From Myotis daubentonii (taxonomy: Eukaryota > Chordata > Mammalia > Chiroptera > Vespertilionidae): a DNA stretch of 64,000 bases. Below are positions 44,113-56,420 of the stretch, one piece after another. Each line of letters opens with the position of its first letter. Position 1 is the first letter of the stretch. The notes below the pieces were generated by a model. The model saw only the letters and a list, made by a program, of their open reading frames with translations, had not been told where the DNA came from and ran no database searches. A program made the position numbers and the translations under genes. Location: NCBI RefSeq assembly GCF_963259705.1, contig NC_081848.1, forward strand, positions 51,297,408 through 51,361,407. Direction: 5' to 3'.

Positions 44113-45051
44113 CCAACTTGTATGGAAGTATTCTAATATTTTAATAACCAGCATGGCTGTCCCAGTGAGGTACTGGTTTGGGTAGTTTGGGGGTTGAGCA
44201 GCATTTGAATTGCCTTTGACAGGTGTTCAGAGCTGTTAGATGGAGTCCTTTATCTCAATGCCAACGGGCTTTTGTGTGCTAAGCCTGATGATCTCCCTGT
44301 AGGCGCTTGGAAAGTGTCACATTAGAATTTAGGGTTGTCTGTTTGGAAAACACTGAGACACATTCTTTTGTTCAGAAGGCACCTATAGTGTGGAAGTCAC
44401 AGTCTGTCTTCACCAGGCCCCCAGTCTACACCAGTGGCTTCAAATGTTTCCTGCCCTTGGGCTACAGGAATCTGCCCTTAGGAAATGATTATGAGGATGT
44501 TGCACTAACAGTGAAAAGTTGGGGCAAAACCTAAATGTCCAGCCATAGGGAAATAGCCAGATAATGGTATATTCATGACACGGAATACTCTTAACTCTTA
44601 AGCATCACAAATACAAAGAAGACTTTAAGTCTCAGGAAAATGCTGAATGTGAACTGTTAGGTGGGCAATGAAAGAACCCCAAACTGTAGGGAATACAAAG
44701 AATAACAATAAGTTATTAGTGCAAGAAAATACATCAAAATGCATTTTTAGCACTGACTTTTGTTTGGTGGAAGGCAGTGGGGAAAGTTTATTTTCTCCTG
44801 TGCATGTCTTCTATATGCTCCACCTTTGAGGTTATCTAGGGTATTAACTTTATCATCAGAAGTGTTCCGTAAATATCAAGTTTTAAAAATCCATTTTAAA
44901 GTTTTAAAAATTACTGTATAATCAGTTTCTGAGTATGTTGAATATAAACTTGGAGACACACTTGGGGGTTGTGTCTGTTGCCTCTCAGGAAGCTGCTGAC
45001 TCCGTGGGGTAAAAATAAGAGCCTAGGTCAGCCTCCTCATGCTTAGGTGCG
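44113..45051. other. Non-coding stretch with old L1
   Basis: No gene. An old L1-type fragment covers about 44480-44925; the rest is unassigned. Confidence 0.55.
44480..44925 (+). repeat. Old L1/HAL1-type LINE fragment
   Basis: GGGCAAAACCTAAATGTCCAGCCATAGGGAAATAGCCAGATAATGGTATATTCATGACACGGAATACTC matches the ORF2 C-terminal region of old L1s (the 'naikvnlNVqpsig...lmvysrygIl' type reading), followed by an AT-rich 3' UTR. Confidence 0.7.
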
Positions 45052-47264
45052 GGCCCTCCAGGTTTCCATACTGCTGGGTTCCGAGAGGCCCTAATGGGCT
45101 TGTTGAAAGGCTCTGCTTGGCTTCTTATTAATGTCTCTCCCTGAGCCGTGCTCTGCTCCGCTGGCTAACCTTGTCAGAAGGTTACCCATGGCTCTCCAGG
45201 GCTCTGCTAATTTTAAACCCAGCCGGCCAGTGTGGTGGCGTGGCATTGCGCTGCAGAGTCACGAACAGCTCCCTGGGAGACACGGCTGGGAAAGATGAGC
45301 TGAGTCCCCGTTTTTTATCTTCCTCCTGTAAGTGACGAGGCACGCTGAACAAGCAAAGAGAGCTGAGATAATAATGAGAGCTTTTATGGTAAAAATCAGG
45401 ATTCTTAAAGATCTTTTAGTAATGGCAGTGCTGGTTGGTAATTGCACGGTGTGATGTGTCCGGCATGAATTGTGTGATTTCTGACAGCTCGAGGGGAAGA
45501 AAGGGGGCTCAGGTCCTCTCTTCTAGGAACTGGACTGTTTTAAAAGACAGAATGAAAATGCCATTCATTTGACTATTTATATGGTATTCTACATTTACAG
45601 AACTCAAACTCCACTGGTAATAGGTTCCTTCCTGAAGTTTTTATTGGTTTGATTGGGAGAGGGTTATTTCCTAAAAGGTAAACAAACAAATAACCCCCCA
45701 GATTCCGCCTTTTTGCATGTCTATCAGATGCTGGTGTGGCTATCACTAAAAATTGTCATTTTAGAGCCTTTAAAAAATATTTGCAATAGAATCCTCTTCA
45801 GAACACTGCTGTGCCTTATAATACTCGTAACCCTGATATTTTAAAATAAAACGTAAATCAGTAACTACAAAATAATGTGACATTGGGAAGCCTTTTCCCA
45901 TCAAAATGTAGAGGATCTATTTTAAAAATAAGTATATCTTTTTGGTTTGAATTTTTTTTTTTTTTTTTTTTTACCTTCCTCCTATTCAACACCTTCAGCC
46001 TGGGAATGGACTGTGCCTGTTAGAGTTAGCTCAGTCTTCCCCTTCCAGGGCATTCACAGTGGCTCTCACACATAGGGATTACAATGGGAAACCTAATCCA
46101 CCAGGTGCATTAGGTGTTTACCTGCCCAGCCAAAGAAGGGCATCTTTTCTTGTAGCTGGGTCTCTACCCACCCTCTTGTAAAACAGTTGCTAGAAGCAAA
46201 TTAAATAAGTTTAGTGTATGGAGTAAACCCAGATGAAAGCAGGGGATGGAGAATCAGTAACCTGCTAACTGGAGACAGTGGTTGAAGTTAACTTTATTTG
46301 AAGTGCCCAGGCCGGGTCAGACCACATCAAGCCAGCAGTCTTCCCGCATGAGGGTAGCACGGGAGTGGACTTTGATTTAATTTTAAAAAAAATAAAAATG
46401 CATAAATGCTTTTTATTAGCCCCCCTCTCCCCACAAAGGCCCGCCCCTTCTTCAATAGACTTAATTAGCTTTGTCTTATTTGGATTTAGTTTTGAGAAAA
46501 TTAAAGCTGAGTAATTATCGGGAATTTGTTGAATGGAATACTTGTCAAAATCTTCATTGACCCAAATCTGACTTTTATAGAGAGCATTAAATAAGCAAAG
46601 TACAAAACCCCCATTCCTCTCTTGTCCTAAAATAATGTTTTGAAAAGCACATTCAAAGTAGTTAAGTATAACATAAATATAAGCTGCTCTGGACTGGTTA
46701 CTAAATGGATGAGTTATAAAGTACATTTCTTAAAACCCACTCCTCTGTGACTCAAATGTCTGCTTTTTTCTTCTTCTCCTGGGCTGCTTTATTTCTCTTC
46801 CCTTCTGCACTTGGCCTGCACACCCGCCTGGTGTAGGTCCTCTGTTATTTTTGTGGTAACCTGACACTACTCCTGACTGTGCCCCCTAAGTCCCTGGGGC
46901 ATGAACTGGCTGTGAGCTGAAAAGACGGCTTGCTTCTGCTCCCGCTGCCCATCTCCTGGGTAGAGCAGCTGCTGCCCCAGGGCTGTGATGCCACAGACTG
47001 GGGAGGGTGTGTGTGTCATCAGTGAAGACCTCCCATTGTGGCTCAATAGGTGACAGGCCCTACCCTGAGGTGGGGGCCCTGCAGCTTTGGTGTTGAGGCT
47101 GGAGGCCAGCCAGTCAGGGTTTTGGAGACTGGGGGAAGGTTTTAGAGCCAGTGAGTTCTTTATTTTGGTCTAGAGCATGCCCCAGGCTGTCGTTGCGATT
47201 CCTTAGACAGGATGAATTTCTTAATAGTCATAAAAATTGTATTAATATTTTACATTGAACTAAA
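45052..47264. other. Unique non-coding sequence
   Basis: No gene recognised and few repeats apart from a T-run at 45952-45972. Blocks at about 45060-45480 and 46380-46740 look like conserved non-coding sequence (AT-rich homeobox-like motifs, GATA, no repeat hallmarks). The 153-aa minus frame at 46265-46726 has no domain. Confidence 0.5.
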
Positions 47265-47450
47265 TTGAACAATTACTTATTGAGCTGGAGTGGGCATGAG
47301 GTACAGAAATAAATGGGACAGAATCCCTGCCTTCTGAAAATTTGCAGCATAGCAGGAAAGACCGATACATAAGTAGTAATCATTAATTATAGTTACATAC
47401 ATTTGTTCAACAGCTATTTGAGAACCTGTGCCAGGCACAGTTCTGAGATG
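47265..47450 (-). repeat. L2 LINE 3' region
   Basis: AATAAATGGGACAGAATCCCTGCCTTCTG and TTGTTCAACAGCTATTTGAGAACCTGTGCCAGGCACAGTTCTGAGATG both match antisense L2; probably two overlapping or rearranged pieces. Confidence 0.65.
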
Positions 47451-48229
47451 TGTGTGCACACACATAACCACTAACCTGCAAGCATGCAGGTAAGTAATGT
47501 ACATAATGACTGCCAATGATTGAGACACCTCATTTAATCTTTGTAGGTAAAAATGATTATTTTTGTTTTGTTGATACACAGAGAGTAAGTGTATATACTG
47601 AACTGCTTTGCCATATAAACTCTCCAGTGAGGTCCCTGCAACTCTAGGGGTACCACAGAGAAAAATATTTAGCAAGCATTTGTTGAATTCCGTCAATTTT
47701 CCTGGTATTGAGAGATGTTACATGTAGGAATGTTAATGAATTTACCAATTCGCTGTGAGACAGTATCTTACGAGAAATCCTGGGGAAGTGTACTAAGTGC
47801 GGTGTTGGAAGTTGGTTTGAGGTGCTATGGGGGACACCATAGTGACTTGTCTGAGTGGAGACATCTGCTAAGGCTTCCCAGAGGAGAGGTTGCTGGCTTT
47901 GGTCTTGGAATGACTGTTCAGACATTCATCAGGCAGTGTTGCTGGTGAGAGAAGCTTCTGAGCAGAGGGACACAGGTGGCTGAAGGGGTGAAGCAGGTAG
48001 CCAACTGTGTCTGCGCACTTTAGAGTGGTCACGTGGCTGAAATATAGGGGACTGGATGGGTGTATGAGGAGCAGGCTGAGATCAGGGGGTAAAGGCCATG
48101 GGTGCCCCATTATGCAGCTGGGTCCTAGAGTGGGGCGGGGAGGAGGGCTGCTGAAAGATTTCAAATGAGTGTATGATAAAAGTCATATTTGTATTTTAGG
48201 AAAACTCTGGCCGAAGAATAGCACAGGAG

Positions 48230-48360
48230 AGTCTTGCAAAGAATGCATCTCCTAAGGATTCTGATTCAGTACTTCTGTTATCAGAGCTGGGATTTATATT
48301 TCTAAGAAGCCACCTGTGTCTTCCAAATGTACATCCAAGGTTGGGAACCTGGTGGAACCA
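48230..48360 (+). repeat. MER5-like hAT MITE fragment
   Basis: AATGCATCTCCTAAGGATTCTGATTCAGTAC, ATTTATATTTCTAAGAAGCC and GTACATCCAAGGTTGGGAACC resemble the right half of the MER5/hAT MITE group. Confidence 0.5.
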
Positions 48361-49274
48361 GGTTGTCGGCAGTGTGGCGGTGTGGGGACTGAGGCGACAT
48401 CCCAGCTCAGAAAGAAGTTGTGAGGCCCTGCCCGTGAGAGAGGAGCAAAGTTAGTGGGTTAGAGAGGAGTGGAAAGAATCTATTTGAGGGATGAAGGGAT
48501 GAGTAAACATTCTTGGTGACAAGTTGCATCAGAAGGGATGGCAGAAGCCAGAAGCCTGGGATGATGGCCCAGCTTGGGTGCTGCTTCAGCCAGGTTCTCT
48601 GAGAGGAATCCCTCAGGAGGCTGTGGGATTGGTTTCCCTCACTCAGGACCTGGAAAATGGTTTTTGGATTTTAATTGGTGCTTTTACAGACAGAGGCTTA
48701 GACACAGAGAAGTGACTTTGAAGGTGCCAGAACCCAGTATGCCATTTCTGTGAGGCACACTCACAGGCTGACTGTGAAGGTTTGGGTTTGTTTGCTTTGC
48801 CTTTGGGTCTTTTGGCCTCTCAAGTTGCATCCCTACCATTAGGCCACTGGACTGAGAAAGAGGGAGGGCTTTAGAGGCTTTGTAGTTGTGATTGAAAACG
48901 GATTACATTTTAGAGAGAGGAATTGAGAGCTCCACCTTCCTCTACCAGTTTAGCAGAACCTGTAGAAGGAAGAGAAATGTATACCCTTCCCTCTTTTTTT
49001 TTTTTTTTTCTCTCTCCTAAAGAGATACCTTCTCTGTGTGTGGTGCATGCATGCATTGTGGAGCTGCAGAAGTGTTGATGGAATCAAGTTGTGGGCTTTT
49101 GACTTTTTTGCTTTATACATTTGCTGAGAGGTTTCAGGGGTGAGGAGGGAAGAGTCCTACCGTCTCCTTCAGAACCCCCTGGGCCATGTAGAAATAAAGG
49201 CAGAGTAAGGCCTGATTTCAGAATTGGCTGCCTCAACCTTTCTGTTTGTACCTCTCTGCCTGGGGGTCTTGTCC

Positions 49275-49370
49275 CACTGTGTGTCCTTGCAGTGCTTGTG
49301 GACCTCTCAGAGCTGGTGCTGTGCACACAGTAGTTACTCAAGTAATATTTGTTAGTTGAATGAGTGGCTT
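49275..49370 (+). repeat. L2 LINE 3' tail
   Basis: GTGCTGTGCACACAGTAGTTACTCAAGTAATATTTGTTAGTTGAATGAGTGG: sense L2 tail. Confidence 0.75.
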
Positions 49371-50039
49371 ATTGTCTAAAGGGGGGGACAACAGTTAATT
49401 CTTTCGCCTCAGCCAGGTTCTTTCTCCTTCTGAAGTTGAACTAGGCATAAACCAGGGACCAGGACAGGGATGGAGGCCAGGGTGAGGCTTTCATCGGCCC
49501 CTGAATTTGCATCCCTCTCAGTGTAAGACCTGTTTTGCAGCTGCGCCCTCACTGCCATCATTAAGTGGCAGATTGTATTTTTTATTGGAAGGGTGGGGAC
49601 TCAGTTGTATCAGTGAACATTGGAAACCAGAAGATATTTTTGAACATGCAATGTCATGTATATGAGCTGGTGTTTGCACACTGTGTGAGCATTGGCATTC
49701 CAGTCCCCATGCAGAATTTGGGATGAGAACACTGGCAGCACACAGCCCTCTTTTGGGACCAGGGAAATGGAGAGCACTTGAAAGGAAAGCCTGATGAGCA
49801 TATTGGAAGAACTGAGTGACTGGGTACCTAGCAGAGTTAATCTTGTGGCTCTGGGCTGTTTAAACAAGCACACCTGTATAAACTATCATTGTCTTTTGGT
49901 GAATTAAAACGCCTTCATAAATTTGAAATGCTTAGGGACATGCCACATTGTAACACTTGAATTTATCTAGAGAACTGGCCTTGGGACACTGAAAAGGCTT
50001 TTGATTAAAAAATTCTGATTCCAAATTTTAAAATTATTT

Positions 50040-50360
50040 GTTCTTTACCCCCCATTTCTGTTGCCTTTGTATGAAACAGTACAGACCTTTTGTTGCGTGG
50101 GTAGTCCCCTGCGATCTGGCGGAGCTTACTTTTCCAGCCTCTGCCCCAACCTTTCTGTTTTCTTGCTCTGCCCTTTCTTCACAACTTCCCCTCCATGGAC
50201 ATCTCTGAGCGGGCCTCTCAGTACCCTTCTCCTAATCGGCCTGCTGCGTCCACGCAGGCTGTAAAACCCACCTAAATGTCACCTCCCTTGAGGCTGTTGT
50301 TGACTCGACAGAATCCACTCCCATTTCTGTGCTCAAATAGCACTTTTATTCCTCTTTTGA
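50040..50360 (+). repeat. L2 LINE 3' region
   Basis: Pyrimidine-rich block, then CCCACCTAAATGTCACCTCCCTTGAGGCTGTTGTTGACTC and CTCAAATAGCACTTTTATTCC follow the sense L2 3' UTR. Confidence 0.65.
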
Positions 50361-50369
50361 CATCTTATA

Positions 50370-50640
50370 TTCATGTACTTGTTCACTAATTCATTTACTC
50401 ATGGACTCACTACTTAGACATCCGTTCGCTCATTATTTTGGGGGAACATTTACTATTTACTAGACGTTCCATTAAATGCCCAGGACAGAAAAATGATTAA
50501 AGGCATGGACCTCACATGGGTCTCACAAACCCACAAACAAGGGTGACAGACACATAAACAAGTCATTCCTTTGCAATGAGTGAGCAAAAGTGCTACTGGC
50601 ATTCAGGAAGGAGTTGGGGCTTACATCTTGAAGGATAATA
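50370..50640 (-). repeat. L2 LINE 3' region
   Basis: GTTCACTAATTCATTTACTCATGG, GGAACATTTACTATTTACTAGACG, AATGCCCAGGACAGAAAAATG and AAACAAGGGTGACAGACACATAAACAAG: antisense L2 sequence inserted between two sense L2 pieces. Confidence 0.6.
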
Positions 50641-50644
50641 ACTT

Positions 50645-50745
50645 TGTCTTCTTGCTGGAAGGGTGCTCCTTGAGGGTAGGGAAGGTTACACGTTTACTCA
50701 TCTCCATCTCTCTCTCTAGCACCTGTCACCTGGGTGGGAGACATG
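50645..50745 (+). repeat. L2 LINE 3' fragment
   Basis: GAAGGGTGCTCCTTGAGGGTAGGGAAGG then CATCTCCATCTCTCTCTCTAGCACCTGTCACC: sense L2, probably the continuation of the copy at 50040-50360. Confidence 0.65.
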
Positions 50746-53700
50746 GGAGAGGGAGATAATTATAAAACAAAAATAGTTTTCCTGTCTCATTTCAGAATGA
50801 ATTTAAGGCAGCTTACAAGGCTTTAAAACAGCATAAATTAAGAGTGGGGCAAAGAAGGAAGAAAAAGAAGGGAATAGAGGTAAGGACCTAAAGTGGATTT
50901 AGGAATGCAACCAAATTTGTCAACTAAAATAACCCCCGTGCTTTCCCTGAGGGTTCTGCCAGAGTGGCTCAATGCACCTTGGTAGCCAGTGAGTAAAGAA
51001 AGTCAAGGCCTAGCTGGTTGGCCACAAGGTACAAACACAGGGCGTTTGGCGTTTTATCAAACTCTCCTTTTGCATTTTCATAAAGAGTAACCTATGTGAT
51101 TTGATGAAGGACACCTCAACATCCTTGTAGAAAAACCAGTGACTAATTCACAGTTTGTTTTGTAGTATGCTAATGACATCACATCACATAAAAGCATAAT
51201 TCAATAAAAGCAATTATTCAGAGCTCCTGGAATAAACTTTCTCTAAGGTAACTATGGAGTCGGAAAGGTACTGGATCAAACAAGTTAGTTCTGTTCTTAT
51301 GCATTGTCCCACTTTTGTCTAGTGTTAATGCCACATGCCACTGTTCTCAGTCCTAGAGGTCACACAAGCTCTATTTCTGCTCCCAAGGAGTTGTATGATC
51401 ATGTGTTGGGACTCAAAAAATACTATTGTATGATTTGGTTAGCATATCAGGATCTGTATGTTCAGATCCATTAGAAATGGATATTTAAAGGCATATAGGC
51501 CAGACCCAACACCCACACTCACTCACAAGTGATATTTCTGATGGTTGAGATGATGGAAAGGAACCAAGTGCGTCAGGACAAATTGTGGTCTTGGTTACCC
51601 GAAGTTGACAGGAAACAGGAGTTCTTTCCTTCTGGGCAGGCTGGAGCTTAGGTTTTGGATCCACTGATGCGAATGCTGATGAAATCCATGTGGATCAGTT
51701 GGATCTTTAGAGAGCAGTTGAAAGCCAGTGTATGTATTTAGTCAAAGAACCAAGGACTTGGACTTCACAATTCAGCACTTTAAAATGCCATCTTGGTTCC
51801 AGTTTTCCTTATAGATTGGCTTACAACCTCATCCAAAGTAAATTGTGTATTTACCTGTTGCCTCTGTCTCCCACCATGCTGTCTAAATAATCCAGGGTAG
51901 ATGGCCAGAATGAGAGAAGCATCCTAAGTCATAGAAGCTGGAGAACCATTTCTCTATGTAGCAGAATTAGAATTTTGCCAAAGGAGCTGCCTCTAGGCAG
52001 GTCAGCTACTGGGATTCGGAGTCAGTCCAGAGTCAACATATCATTAAGTTGGCTGTCAACAGGCTGTGTAACATTGAGTGAGTCTCCACTGGCCTTTTGT
52101 AAGAAGGATGACACCCCAGGCATGACCCATGGATTTGCCACCCAGGGAACTAGCACTCTGATTGTCCGAGGCCCATTTGTAGGCATTCCCTTGGGCATGG
52201 GGCTGAGACGGACCCCCTTGAAACGCTTGCCTTAAGGTTTGGCCAAAGGCAGTGTATGTATTTATCTCACATTTTGATATGTTTTGAAATATTAACTGTC
52301 TACTTTTGATTTTGAGTTTGTACTCATTGTCATTTAAAATGCTAAGGCATTGTGATAACGTGGTGAATCTTACCAACTAAGAAAGTTATAGTACCCATAA
52401 TTTAGTGACTAAAGAGTATTGTTTTCTTGGTATTTGTTTTCTTTGTTTCTGGTAAGCAGTATGATTGGTGAGTTTACCTCAAATGTATGTCCACACTACA
52501 CACCTATTGGAATTGGGAATTAATTTTGTGGTTTTCTTTGACTGTTACACCTGGGAAGGGGGCTTACATGTTTTCCTCTCAGAATGTTTGCTGACAGCTA
52601 CTCACTGCTAACTCAGTGGCATTTTTTCTCTTAGAGCAGCAAACAAACTTCTGTTTCCGGGTTTGAAATGTGTTTCCTGAGGTTAAATTGTCCACTTCCC
52701 AGGATCCATGACTCAACCTGCAAGTCATATCATCCAGCACAAGCTCCCCTTATGAGTGCACTGTTTCAATGTCCAGTCTTCACTTTGGAATGGTCAGATG
52801 GGATAGACTGGCTGGACCTGAGTCTGTGGCTGTGTCACTTTGAAGGAGTCTACTGATGAAGGAGAGCAGTGATTAGCTTGACTGGTGGTGTGGTGGGGGA
52901 AAGGAAGAGGCAGGAATTTCTGTTCTCAGAGGCTAACAGATTCATTAAGGGGATAGAGAGGTTATTCCCCTAAAGGCTGGTAATACAGAGCTGCATAGCA
53001 TGAAATCAATCAAAGCCTTTCTTGAGCTGTCACCTGAGCAAGTGCTTAGGGGTGATGGAGCAGAGAATTAGAGCATCTCAGGAGGGCAATGCTAAGTCCT
53101 CTAATGGGTACCCAGCATCAGGAGCTTGGTGAAGAGGTATTGGCGTGTTGATGGATCCTGTTGATAGGGGAGTGATTTTTGAAAATGAGAAGGAGTAATT
53201 ATCCACTCCTTCCTTCCTGCTGAAATTAGAGGGAACCTGTTGACAATTGGAGTATATGACACCCAGGTTCACTGGCTGATATTGGCTCCACAGCAGATGT
53301 GGCCTCAATTCTCAGTGTCTGCATTCCCTAAAAGATCTGCTCTCTCATTGACACTGACTTACATTCTATAGTTCTATATCTCTGGAGGCTGCCTTCAATA
53401 TTCAGGCTGCTGATCCTCGAATTTCTCAAGCCACTTGTTAGCAAGTTTGGCTAGTGTCTGAAATGGTAGGAAAATAATAACCTGCCCCATTTTACATATG
53501 CAGAAGCGATTAACCATCATTAGTGCCTGACATTCATCCCAGCTACTCAGGGAGGTGAGTCAGTATCATCACTATTCATTAGGAATTAATTAGACTGTGC
53601 TTGATGGTGTCAGTCATGGACAAAGCTCAGCACTGCCTACATTCCTCCTTTTGAAATCCAGCCTACAGCTAGTGAGCAAGTAGTGTGAGTCTGATGTTCC

Positions 53701-53842
53701 TATGGGATGAGCATTTTCTCTGGAGAAATGACTCCAGATTCAAAATCTGTTAAGTATATGACTTTAGTCAACCTCTGGACCTCATAAGGTGGGGATAATA
53801 CCCAACAAGGGTAGTTCATTGATTAACTAAGAACCTCTAGGT

Positions 53843-54153
53843 CAGCGGTTCTCAACCTGTGGGTTGAGACCCCTTTGGGGGTCGAACGACCCTTTCACAG
53901 GGGTCGCCTAAGACCATCGGAAAATACAAATATAATTACGTAGTGTTTTTGTGATTAATCACTATGCTTTAATTATGTTCAATTTGTAACAATGAAAATA
54001 TATCCTGCATATCAGATATTTACATTACGATTCATAACAGTAGCAAAATTACAGTTATGAAGTAGCAACGAAAACGATTTTATGGTTGGGGGTCACTACA
54101 ACATGAGGAACTGTATTAAAGGGTCACTGCATTAGGAAGGTTGAGAACCACTG
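53843..54153 (+). mobile_element. SPIN-type hAT MITE, copy 3 (311 bp, longest)
   Basis: Ends CAGCGGTTCTCAACCTG and AGGTTGAGAACCACTG, with a perfect 8-bp duplication CTCTAGGT (53835-53842 and 54154-54161). It carries an 86-nt internal segment (53919-54004, starting GGAAAATACAAATATAATTA) absent from the other two copies, and a longer 3' part with GGGTCACTGCATTAGGA. No transposase is encoded. Confidence 0.94.
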
Positions 54154-55024
54154 CTCTAGGTGAAAGCTTTAGACATTGTGCTTGCAACCTGGGAGCAGGA
54201 TGAATTTGGATTTCAGGTACCAGTTCACTTTGGAAGTAAAGTTCCTTCATTCCTAGTCTTTTTGTTGGAGGTCAGCTTTCCTCTTATGAGAAAAACTTGT
54301 GCTTTTACTAAGATCACAGTGAACTTCGAACCATCAAATGCTTGGTCGAGTTGTCTCCTACAAATATTCCAACCATGTGATTCTCTTTCTTTAAACCCTA
54401 AAGTGGCCTCCACCTGTGCCTGCTTTCACCTTGTCTTGAGTGCTTAGAAATCTTTTTTCTTAGCTTTGCTCTCAGTGCAACTCGCTATATGTTGCCTTTT
54501 TCACTCACCTGCTCGCTCAGATTTGCTTTGCTACCTTTTTAATTTATTATTATTTTTTACCTTTGTGAATTTCTTTTTTGGCCACCTCTTTAGTTTCTGG
54601 TCTTTATACCCTCACCAGTTTGCCTCCCTTATGGCTTTTCTAAAAAGCTGTCATTTTTACTGGTGGCCAAAGGAAAGGGAAAGCAAAAATAAAATGTTGT
54701 ATCTCCAAACTTACCATTCCACTCAAAATGTTTGTGTTAGAAGAAGCTTACCTGCTAGAGGACCCAAATCATATTTGTCCCTTTAACATGGACTATTGGT
54801 TGTCAGTAACCATGATTAATAAAGAAGAAATTGGCTCAGCCAACACTTGGTTATCCAAACTGTGTTAGACTTAAGTCTGTCTTCCTAATTTGGAGATTTC
54901 CTTTGGGCTCTTACATCTCATAAGAACCTTAGCCAGGGTCAGGGTGAAGCTTGATGATAAGTTTAGTCATGTTGTCAAAGAATGTTCATGTCATCTGGTT
55001 GTTGGTTTGTACCTTCTTTCTTTT

Positions 55025-55150
55025 TTTGGAATATTTATTATGCCAGGTGCTGTACTAGCATTGTGGAGACTGTGGTGATTTGAACAGTCCCTGCCCTCAG
55101 GGACACTGGAGTGTGAATGGGTGGGGCAATAATAAGCTAACATACTGAGT
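55025..55150 (-). repeat. L2 LINE 3' region
   Basis: GGAATATTTATTATGCCAGGTGCTGTACTAGCATTG and CAGTCCCTGCCCTCAGGGACACTGGAGTGTGAATGG: antisense L2. Confidence 0.75.
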
Positions 55151-56189
55151 TCTATTAGTTGAGTCTATGGAACCACAAGGTGATGAATGACTAAGTTGGC
55201 CTCCTTCAGTGTTAATGATGGAAACAGACACTCAGGGGGCTACAAGTACCACATGGTCCCGGGTTACTCAAATAGAGACAGAGTCCTAACTACTCCTTTC
55301 CTTTTGCCTCAGAGAGTGTTAAGACATTGGCTAAGACAAAGCGTATGATTTTTTGTATGACCTTCATGTTCAGTGGCATTTTATGAATCATGAGAGTTAG
55401 TTAAAACTAACCCTTTTATTTAACAGCTCTTAAATCACCCACAAGTGGGTGAGATGCTTGCATTATGAGCGATCCACAGGAATTAAGATGGAACAGCAGA
55501 TTCCTGGGTCCTATGTCATATCCTTTGTTCATACGTTCTGTGAATAGAGTTGGTGTCAGAAGCACCTGTATTTGACTCCCTCACCCCCTTCTGTTCTCAG
55601 CTCTTAAGTTAAAATCTGGATTGGTCAAATATACATATGATGTCATTCCGTTGTACTCATGTTGCTCTTTTTAGAGTGCCAGTGGGTAGTTGTAAAATAA
55701 TGATCCATTTAGGAAGTGTGGCTGTTGGGCAGTTAGCAGGTCCCTGTTAACAGTTCTTTTTGGAGTTTATTATGGTGTGGCTAGGAAGAGTTTCAGAAAA
55801 AAAGGAACTTCTACAAAAGTGTTAATGATGGAAACTGAGGCACGTAGGGGCTACATGATATACAGTAGATTTTCAGCGACAAGAGTTCCCTTCTCTCTTT
55901 CCTTTTTGGCATTCATTTAGGTCTGGGATTGTTCCCTTGAACCAAACTCCCCCCCAAAATATGAAAATTATTGAACCTGTGAATGTAAGTGTAGGTTTAT
56001 ATAAGTATTAGAAATAGAGGGGTTTGTTACAAATATAAATTTTTTATTTAGTCATCTAAAGATCCTTTGTAACTTTATTTCCCAAAGGGAACCATTAGGA
56101 GAGCACCTTCATTTCTTCACCATCCCATTATCAGTAGGTATTTGGGCACTACAAGGCACATACCACTGTCTATAGATAATGGACTTGAA

Positions 56190-56420
56190 AGCAAATGACA
56201 GAGCACCTTCACTCATTATCCTCACATCTTTACAACAATCCTGTCAGATAGAGTCCCTCCACTCCTTAATGATTTTCCTATGTTGGGATTGTATTTATTA
56301 TCTCCATTTTTCAAATAAAATCTGAGATTCTGAGAGATTAACTACTTCATTCTGGACTGCATGGCTAGTGTGTGAGCCAGGTTTGGAGTATAGATCAGTT
56401 TGAGCCTGAATATCATGCCT
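56190..56420 (-). repeat. MIR SINE
   Basis: ATTATCCTCACATCTTTACAACAATCCTGTCAGATAG, TATCTCCATTTTTCAAATAAAATCTGAGATTCTGAGAG, GCATGGCTAGTGTGTGAGCCAGG: antisense MIR, near full length with a small internal insertion. Confidence 0.75.

Larger units (their letters stand above)
47451..53834. other. Non-coding stretch with L2 fossils
   Basis: No gene. It contains a MER5-like piece (about 48230-48360), a T-run (about 48992-49009), several L2 3' ends, and otherwise unassigned, largely unique sequence. Confidence 0.55.

Noticed and set aside
46265..46726. 153-aa - frame as a gene
   Set aside because: No domain, no splice or promoter evidence; AT-rich with few stops. Kept only as a possible conserved non-coding block.
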